64,000 nt of DNA. Source: Streptomyces griseorubiginosus (GTDB lineage Bacteria > Actinomycetota > Actinomycetes > Streptomycetales > Streptomycetaceae). The translations under genes were made by a program, and so were the position numbers. The notes under the pieces were generated by a model, which was not told the origin of the DNA, searched no databases, and saw only the letters and a program-made list of their open reading frames with translations. The DNA lies in the NCBI RefSeq assembly GCF_001514195.1, contig NZ_KQ948738.1, positions 1,469 through 65,468 on the forward strand, written 5' to 3'. Below, piece after piece: positions 58,960 to 64,000 of this stretch (position 1 is the first letter of the stretch; each line of letters opens with the position of its first letter).

Positions 58960-60084
58960 TCAGGTGGGCCAGACGCCCGTCTTGAGCAGGGTGGTGATCG
59001 CGGTGGTGTACGGCTCGATGTCCAGGCCCTGTTCGGTCAGCCAGGTGTCGGAGTAGTACTTGTCGAGGTAGCGGTCGCCGGGGTCGCAGAGCAGGGTGAC
59101 GACGCTTCCCCGCCGTCCCTCGGCCACCATCTCGGCGATGATCTTCAGGGCGCTCCACAGGCCGGTGCCGGTCGAGCCGCCCGCCTTGCGGCCGATGGCC
59201 TGTTCCAGGGCCCGCACGGCCGCGACGCTGGCCGCGTCGGGGACCTTCATCATGCGGTCGATCGCGCCGGGCACGAAGCTCGGCTCCATGCGGGGCCGGC
59301 CGATGCCCTCGATACGCGAACCGCAGTCGCAGGTGACGTCCGGATCGCCGGTGGTCCAGCCCTCGAAGAAACAGGAGTTCTCCGGATCGGCCACACAGAT
59401 GCGGGTGTCGTGCTGCATGTAGTGGACGTACCGGGCGATGGTCGCCGAGGTGCCGCCGGTGCCGGCCGTGGCGACGATCCAGGCCGGTTCCGGAAAACGC
59501 TCCAACTCCAGTTGGCGGAAGATGGATTCGGCGATGTTGTTGTTGCCGCGCCAGTCCGTGGCCCGTTCCGCGTAGGTGAACTGGTCCATGTAGTGGCCGC
59601 CCGTCTCCACCGCGAGGCGGGCGGACTCCTCGTACATCGTGCGCGAGTCGTCCACGAAGTGGCACCGCCCGCCGTGGAACTCGATGAGGCGGATCTTCTC
59701 GGCGCTCGTCGTGCGGGGCATGACCGCGATGAAGGGCACGCCGATCAGCTTCGCGAAGTACGCCTCGGAGACGGCCGTCGAACCGCTGGACGCCTCGATC
59801 ACCGGGCGGCCGGGCCGGATCCAGCCATTGCAGAGACCGTAGAGGAAGAGCGAGCGGGCGAGTCGGTGTTTCAGGCTGCCCGTCGGGTGCGTCGACTCGT
59901 CCTTGAGGTACAGGTCGATGCCCCAGCTGTCGGGCAGCGGGAAGCGCAGCAGGTGGGTGTCGGCCGAGCGGTTGGCGTCGGCCTGGACCTTGCGGACGGC
60001 TTCTTTCAGCCAGCCGCGGTAGGCGGGGTCGCTGTGGTCGACATCGAGTGTGTCGCCGGTCCGGGTCTGCTGAGGGGTGCTCAC
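58960..60084 (-). CDS. PLP-dependent cysteine synthase family protein
   Basis: Fold-type II PLP enzyme of 374 aa. The PLP lysine is Lys72 in HPTGSLKHR; the phosphate-binding loop is seen in GTGGTSATI, and ASSGSTAVSEAYF is the substrate loop. A Cys pair in TCDCGSR is unusual among cysteine synthases. It is longer than CysK (about 310), with an extra N-terminal segment of about 45 residues. The substrate is likely an O-activated amino acid, not shown. The GTG at 60084 follows AAGGAG. Confidence 0.85.
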   Translation of the reverse strand: MSTPQQTRTGDTLDVDHSDPAYRGWLKEAVRKVQADANRSADTHLLRFPLPDSWGIDLYLKDESTHPTGSLKHRLARSLFLYGLCNGWIRPGRPVIEASSGSTAVSEAYFAKLIGVPFIAVMPRTTSAEKIRLIEFHGGRCHFVDDSRTMYEESARLAVETGGHYMDQFTYAERATDWRGNNNIAESIFRQLELERFPEPAWIVATAGTGGTSATIARYVHYMQHDTRICVADPENSCFFEGWTTGDPDVTCDCGSRIEGIGRPRMEPSFVPGAIDRMMKVPDAASVAAVRALEQAIGRKAGGSTGTGLWSALKIIAEMVAEGRRGSVVTLLCDPGDRYLDKYYSDTWLTEQGLDIEPYTTAITTLLKTGVWPT

Positions 60085-60429
60085 GACAGGGCTCCTTACG
60101 CTGCGCGCCGACGGCGGATCGCGCGGCCGACTCTTCGATCATAGACACCTTCCACACGCTTCTCACCTGCATAAACGCACCTTTGAGAGCCCCAAAGGCA
60201 CCCCTGGGGTCGCCGACCGTCCGACCCCGGGGGCGCATTCGGAGAGTGCTCCCTGCGCGCCCGCCCGGGCCTCATGCGCACTGGTGCTCGGCGTCCATGG
60301 CGGGCAGACTGCACCGCGCGGGACGAGGTCCCGAACGGGGGCGCACACTGGATCACGACAGGAGCCGGCTCTCGGTCCTCGCGGGAGCACGGGCCGGCAC
60401 ACCGAAGCGCGCAAGAGGGGCGGGACGGC
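60085..60429. other. 345-bp divergent intergenic region
   Basis: Upstream of the PLP enzyme gene (minus) and the small gene at 60430 (plus). On the minus strand TATGAT (plus 60138-60143) is a -10-like hexamer for the PLP gene. CCTTTG/CAAAGG (60180-60185, 60193-60198) is a small inverted repeat. No gene is supported. Confidence 0.55.
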
Positions 60430-60753
60430 ATGGCGGAGCCGGAGTTCACGGCTACGGGCGTCCGGATCGGCAAGAGGTTGCGCTCACTCACCCGGGCCGG
60501 TCAGGTCCGGATCAGCGACGGCCGACTGGAACTGCTCACCAGTTACGGCAGCGAGATCGACAGCGCGCCGGTACAGGCGGTGCGAGCCTCGAAGCCTTGG
60601 TTCGCGCCCGAGGACCGGGCCCTCGCGGACCTCAACGGGAACCGGTATCTGCTCACCCTGGGCCAGCACGATCCGCCTCCGGGTGAGCCGGGGCCGCCCG
60701 CGGCCCGCCGTTTCATCGAGGCCGTGCGCAGGGCGGCCGGGCGCCGCGGCTGA
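60430..60753 (+). CDS. Small conserved-looking hypothetical protein
   Basis: Cytoplasmic protein of 107 aa that I do not recognise. It begins MAEPEFTATGVRIGKRLRSL and has alternating strands (VRISDGRLELLTSYGSEIDS, LADLNGNRYLLTL) and a basic C-terminal helix RRFIEAVRRAAGRRG. The composition resembles small Streptomyces proteins of PH-like fold, but this is a guess. The ATG at 60430 has AGAGGGGCGGG upstream. Confidence 0.65.
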   Translation: MAEPEFTATGVRIGKRLRSLTRAGQVRISDGRLELLTSYGSEIDSAPVQAVRASKPWFAPEDRALADLNGNRYLLTLGQHDPPPGEPGPPAARRFIEAVRRAAGRRG

Positions 60754-60967
60754 GCCGTCGCACGGTGTGGGTGGGGGCGGTCGACCGCGAGTTGCGGTAC
60801 CGCGCCTCCTGCGTCACGCTGTTCTCACATCACTCTCGGTTTACCGGCGATTACGCTGCGAACCAGCCCGCCGGGCACGACGGCAGGCGGCCGTTTCCAC
60901 TCCGGCATCCTGCTGGATCGATCCGAACTCCGTGTTCTTCCGGACCTCACGTCGGGGAGTCGCAGCC

Positions 60968-61513
60968 GTGATCAGTCATCCGAGCAGGCACTGCGCGGTG
61001 GAGCTCCAGGCTCTGCCGTCGCGGATCGGCCAGGTCCGCAGAATCCTTTCCGCGCAATTGCGCTACTGGCATCTGGATCCCCTCATCGACCGGGCCGCAC
61101 TCGGTGTGACGGAGCTGTTGACCAACGTCCACCTGCATGCCCAGCCCGACAAGACATGCACCGTGGAGATCGAGCTGCTGCTCGACCGGCTCACGGTCTC
61201 GGTGCACGACCACGACCCGCGTCTGCCGGTCGTGGCCGACCTCAGGGACACCGAGCCGCTCGCCACGTGCGGGCGCGGGCTCGCGATGGTCGCCGCGGTC
61301 AGCGAGAGCTGGGGTGTGCGGCCGGAGGGCGAGTCGGGCAAGGTCGTGTGGTTCACGCTGCCCACGCCCGCCGCCGCTCGGCCACGGCCCGCCGCCGCCA
61401 CGCGTCCGCCACGGCGGAAGGTCGCCGTACCGGAGAAGGCCGCGCTCATGTTCGCCGAGGTCGAGGTCCGCAGGCCCGAACACGCTCCCGCCCGGTCCGC
61501 CGTTGCCGGCTGA
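60968..61513 (+). CDS. RsbW-like ATP-binding (anti-sigma type) protein
   Basis: Single-domain GHKL ATPase of 181 aa, of the HATPase_c family common in Streptomyces. ALGVTELLTNVHLHA (N box, about 45-60), the HDHDPRLP region (G1-like) and TCGRGLAMVAAVSESWGV (G2) are present; GKVVWFTL ends the fold, and a basic, Ala/Pro-rich tail of about 40 residues follows. Such proteins are anti-sigma-factor kinases or partner phosphatases; no partner gene is adjacent. The GTG at 60968 follows GGGGAG. Frame upstream to 60077 is rejected. Confidence 0.85.
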   Translation: MISHPSRHCAVELQALPSRIGQVRRILSAQLRYWHLDPLIDRAALGVTELLTNVHLHAQPDKTCTVEIELLLDRLTVSVHDHDPRLPVVADLRDTEPLATCGRGLAMVAAVSESWGVRPEGESGKVVWFTLPTPAAARPRPAAATRPPRRKVAVPEKAALMFAEVEVRRPEHAPARSAVAG

Positions 61514-61616
61514 CCGGGCGGTGAGAACGCCTTCCCATCGAGGGTCGGCGCCGGCACGACGGTGGTACCGCAATCGAACACGTTGCAGGCGTCACGCCCC
61601 GTCGCGCTGGACGGCG

Positions 61617-61676
61617 TCGCACTCCGCGCCCCTTGCCCGCCGTACGTCACACTCCGCGCCCCTTGCCCGCCGTACG
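61617..61676. repeat. Exact 30-bp duplication of the SHOCT gene 3' end
   Basis: Copies at 61617-61646 and 61647-61676 differ by one base. The copy at 61647 contains the SHOCT gene's last codons and stop complement; in the other copy the stop triplet has changed. Confidence 0.92.
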
Positions 61677-61939
61677 GCCGAACTGTTCGTCCAGGACGGA
61701 CAGCCGGCGCCAGTACTCGTCCTCGTCGATCTCGCCGGAGGCGAAGCGGCGGCCGAGCAGGGTGAGCGGCGAGTCGTCGGAGGGGCCCGAGTCGGCCATG
61801 GCCCGCCAGGGTCCGCGGCGGCCGCGCCATGCGGTTGGCGCAGGACGGTGACGGCGCCGACCACGACGGCCGCCCAGATCAGCGGGAAGAAGAGAATCCA
61901 CGGGCCGGGGCCGCCGTCCCAGTGCGCGAGTGTCTGCAT
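61647..61939 (-). pseudogene. SHOCT domain membrane protein, frameshifted
   Basis: The start MQTLAHWDGGPGPWILFFPL (ATG at 61939, AGGGAGAT upstream) and its membrane helix run in one frame. The linker AWRGRRGPW and the C-terminal SHOCT domain (LGRRFASGEIDEDEYWRRL) are in the next frame. The two join if one base is restored near 61835-61840, after TVLR. Combined length would be about 97 aa, normal for this family. Either a real frameshift or a sequencing error explains it. The 3' end is duplicated downstream. Confidence 0.78.
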
Positions 61940-62075
61940 GTCGGTTCATCTCCCTGGAGTTCCTGACCATCTCGTTCGGTGCTGCTTCGAGAGTGGCTCC
62001 GGGGAGGGGGTCGGGTCGTCGTACGGCGAGCGGCTGTGGGTGTACCTCGTGGGGAGTACGCGGCGTGCTCGACTT

Positions 62076-62097
62076 CTGTAACTACTAGTATGTACAG
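62076..62097. promoter_or_regulatory. 22-bp palindromic operator at the TetR gene start
   Basis: CTGTA-AC-TACTAGTA-TG-TACAG: the outer CTGTA/TACAG arms and the central TACTAGTA are perfectly symmetrical; only the AC/TG pairs break it. It ends 7 bp before the TetR ATG. Confidence 0.75.
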
Positions 62098-62104
62098 TGA
62101 GCGT

Positions 62105-62668
62105 ATGAGCACTCCGGACCGACTGATCGAGTCCACGCGCGAGCTGCTGTGGGAGCGCGGCTACGTGGGCACCAGCCCCAAGGCCATCCTGCAGCGGGCG
62201 GGCGCCGGACAGGGCAGCATGTACCACCACTTCAAGGGCAAGCCCGACCTCGCGCTGGCCGCGATCCGGCGTACCGCCGAGGAGCTGCTGGCCGCCGCCG
62301 AGGGCGTGCTCGACGGCCCGGGCACACCGTACGAGCGCATCGAGGCGTACCTGCGGCGCGAGCGTGACGTACTGCGCGGCTGCCCGATCGGCCGGCTCAC
62401 GATGGACCCGGACGTGATCGCCAGCGACGAACTGCGCGCACCGGTCGACGAGACGCTCGACCGGATCCGTGAGCGCATCGCCGGGATCGTCGAAGAGGGC
62501 AAGGAGCAGGGGCAGTTCGCAACCTGGCTGGACGGTGAGGAGATCGCGGCGACCGTCCTCGCCACCGTCCAGGGAGGCTATGTGCTCGCCCGCGCCTCCG
62601 GCTCGCCCGCCGCGTTCGACACGGGGGTGCGGGGTCTGCTCTCGCTCCTCGCTCCCCGAGCGTCGTGA
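62105..62668 (+). CDS. TetR/AcrR family transcriptional regulator
   Basis: Repressor of 187 aa. The N-terminal HTH is at about 25-50 (TSPKAILQRAGAGQGSMYHHF, GKPDLA). The C-terminal ligand domain is helical: AEELLAAAEGVLDGPGTPYERIEAYL. The ATG at 62105 gives MSTPDRLIES; an in-frame ATG at 62090 lies inside the operator and is less likely. Neither has a good Shine-Dalgarno, so the mRNA may be leaderless. It heads an operon with the cupin, DUF4865 and amidohydrolase genes. Confidence 0.92.
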   Translation: MSTPDRLIESTRELLWERGYVGTSPKAILQRAGAGQGSMYHHFKGKPDLALAAIRRTAEELLAAAEGVLDGPGTPYERIEAYLRRERDVLRGCPIGRLTMDPDVIASDELRAPVDETLDRIRERIAGIVEEGKEQGQFATWLDGEEIAATVLATVQGGYVLARASGSPAAFDTGVRGLLSLLAPRAS

Positions 62669-62714
62669 CTCCCAGAGCGTCGTAACTCACCGAGCCCGTA
62701 AAGGACTTCACTCA

Positions 62715-63110
62715 GTGCAGATCACCCGACAGCGCCCCGAGACCCGGCAGGGACCGGCCGAGAACTTCACCGGGACGGTGTGGCTCGACGAGATCGCCGC
62801 GCCCGCCGCCCCCTCCCGACTGCGGATGTTCAACGTCCACTTCGCGCCCGGCGCGCACACCGCCTGGCACCGGCACCCGCACGGCCAGGTGCTGCACGTG
62901 CTGGAGGGCGAGGGGCTGGTGCAGCGCCGGGGCGGAGCCGTGGAACCGATCCGCGCGGGCGACACCGTGTGGATCGAACCGGGCGAGTGGCACTGGCACG
63001 GTGCCGGGCCGCGCACCTTCATGACGCATCTCGCGGTCGTGGAGGCCGCGGAGGACGGCACCACCACCGACTGGGGCGCCCTCGTCACCGCCGAGGACCA
63101 CTCCGCCTGA
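62715..63110 (+). CDS. Cupin domain protein
   Basis: Single-domain beta-barrel protein of 131 aa. The metal-binding motif 1 is HTAWHRHPHGQVLHVLEGEG (His, His, Glu-like, His pattern), and motif 2 is EPGEWHWHG. It resembles small metal-dependent cupins of the (R)-mandelonitrile lyase-like group. It may be an isomerase, lyase or dioxygenase. The GTG at 62715 follows AAGGA; it is 46 bp after the TetR gene and 11 bp before DUF4865. Confidence 0.85.
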   Translation: MQITRQRPETRQGPAENFTGTVWLDEIAAPAAPSRLRMFNVHFAPGAHTAWHRHPHGQVLHVLEGEGLVQRRGGAVEPIRAGDTVWIEPGEWHWHGAGPRTFMTHLAVVEAAEDGTTTDWGALVTAEDHSA

Positions 63111-63121
63111 GGAGGCGACCG

Positions 63122-63706
63122 ATGCACGCGATGCAGTACGAGCTCACCTTGCCGGCCGACTACGACATGACCGTCATCCGCGGCCGGGTCGCCCGGATCG
63201 GGCATCTGCTCGACGACTGGGAGGGCCTCGGCCTCAAGACGTACCTGATGCGCGAGCGCGGGGTGAACGGCTCACCGGTCAACCAGTACGCGCCCTTCTA
63301 CCTCTGGAACACCGTGGAGGGCATGAACGGCTTCCTGTGGGGAGGCGGCTTCCAGGGGCTGAGCAACGACTTCGGGCGTCCGTCGGTGCGCCAGTGGACA
63401 GGGCTGTCGTACGAGGAGGGCGGCGCCGTCGGCTCCCCCGCCCGGTCGGCCGTACGACGGCGTGAACCGGTGCCCGAGGGGGTGGAGTTGGCCGAGGTGA
63501 CGGCGGAGGCGGTGGCGGACACGGAGCGGCTGGCCGGGGAGGACGGGGCGGTCCTCGCCGCCGTCGCCGTGGACACGGCCGGTTGGGAGTTCGTGCACTT
63601 CTCGCTCTGGGCTCACGAGGCTCCCAAGGCAGCCGGTGACGTGTTCGAAGTGCTGCACGTCTCGGCGCCCGGGCGGGAGCGATTGCCGCGGGGACGCCAG
63701 TGGTGA
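63122..63706 (+). CDS. DUF4865 family protein
   Basis: Protein of 194 aa of unknown function. Conserved features are MQYELTLPADYDMTVIRGRV, YLWNTVEGMNGFLWGGGFQG and the central VRQWTGLSYE. In actinobacteria the family often occurs with TetR and cupin genes, as here. The ATG at 63122 follows GGAGG. The TGA overlaps the next gene's GTG (GTGA, 63703-63706), so they are coupled. Function cannot be assigned; a role in a small-molecule detoxification or degradation route is only an idea. Confidence 0.82.
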   Translation: MHAMQYELTLPADYDMTVIRGRVARIGHLLDDWEGLGLKTYLMRERGVNGSPVNQYAPFYLWNTVEGMNGFLWGGGFQGLSNDFGRPSVRQWTGLSYEEGGAVGSPARSAVRRREPVPEGVELAEVTAEAVADTERLAGEDGAVLAAVAVDTAGWEFVHFSLWAHEAPKAAGDVFEVLHVSAPGRERLPRGRQW

Positions 63707-64000
63707 GCGCGGTCCGGACGGTGGAGGGGGACGTCCCGGGCGGGTTGCTCGGCGTGTGCGACGCGCACGACCACCTGTTCTTCGGCAGCCCCCGCCTTCC
63801 CGGCCAGGAGCTGCGGAGCAGGTCCGCGGCGCTGGCCGAACTCGCCGCGTTCGCCGCACAGGGGGGTGGCACCGTCGTGCAGTGGACGCCGTACGGGCTG
63901 GGGCGGCGGGCCGCGGATCTGCCGGCGTTGTCCCGGGAGAGCGGGGTGCGGATCGTCGCCGCCACCGGGCTGCACCAGGCCGTCCACTACGACGACGCCA
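63703..64000 (+). CDS. Phosphotriesterase-like amidohydrolase, cut by the window end
   Basis: N-terminal 99 residues of a TIM-barrel metal hydrolase. CDAHDHLFFG gives the HxH metal pair (His22, His24), and VQWTPYGLGRRAADL and VAATGLHQAVHYDD match the phosphotriesterase family. The GTG at 63703 overlaps the DUF4865 stop. The remaining metal ligands and the substrate pocket lie beyond the window, so lactonase, phosphotriesterase or other amidohydrolase activity cannot be distinguished. Confidence 0.8.
   Translation, partial: MSAVRTVEGDVPGGLLGVCDAHDHLFFGSPRLPGQELRSRSAALAELAAFAAQGGGTVVQWTPYGLGRRAADLPALSRESGVRIVAATGLHQAVHYDDA

Overview
The window reads as a chromosomal segment of a Streptomyces or a close relative. 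It is very GC-rich with strong third-position G/C bias, uses GTG starts often, has AAGGAGG-like ribosome binding sites, and carries families typical of the genus (TerD, GAF-ANTAR, DUF6643, Rv1733c-like, CdaR regulators, RsbW-like ATPase, ricin-tailed secreted glycosidases). I see no transposase, integrase, tRNA, rRNA or CRISPR array. This is accessory and metabolic chromosome, not a mobile island. All calls come from reading the sequence; no database search was run.

Layout. 1-8 kb: GH42 beta-galactosidase, phosphoglucomutase, TIGR01777 epimerase, GAF-ANTAR protein, MFS exporter with a ChrB-like protein. 8-14 kb: first sugar-uptake module, a GH1 beta-glucosidase plus ABC importer with a divergent ROK repressor. 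14-15 kb: VOC enzyme with divergent MarR regulator and twin operators. 15-24 kb: second sugar module, a secreted GH43 arabinanase, GH78 rhamnosidase, ABC importer and LacI repressor with three matching LacI-type operators. 24-26.4 kb: CPBP protease and divergent metallophosphoesterase. 26.5-32.4 kb: glycerol block, dhaK divergent from glpF-glpK-glpD. 32.5-36 kb: secreted small proteins and a TTA-containing AraC regulator. 36-40.6 kb: MHS transporter, CdaR regulator and 3-hydroxybutyrate dehydrogenase. 40.6-48.2 kb: Nudix, Lnt, ligase-like and PH-domain membrane proteins, racemase, HpnB-like glycosyltransferase, TerD. 48.5-57.4 kb: DUF6643, MOSC, Rv1733c-like protein, a beta-helix/AAA+ fusion, a polytopic GHSQG hydrolase, DeoR and SRPBCC. 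57.5-64 kb: oxidoreductase with a broken HxlR regulator, PLP enzyme, RsbW-like ATPase, frameshifted SHOCT gene, and a TetR-cupin-DUF4865-amidohydrolase operon cut by the window edge.

The strongest unexplained signal is that six genes (pgm, VOC, GH78, dhaK, SHOCT, beta-helix/AAA+) have their last 15-45 bases, across the stop codon, repeated directly downstream. Five of the six are at convergent gene ends. At the AAA+/hydrolase junction the repeat is 24 bp x 6, which gives serial in-frame TGA codons on one strand and an octapeptide-repeat tail on the other. Other notable items are the orphan dhaK beside the glp operon, an alpha/beta-hydrolase whose oxyanion and nucleophile motifs are split by a multi-helix membrane domain, and the TetR-cupin-DUF4865-amidohydrolase operon with a 22-bp palindrome at the TetR start.
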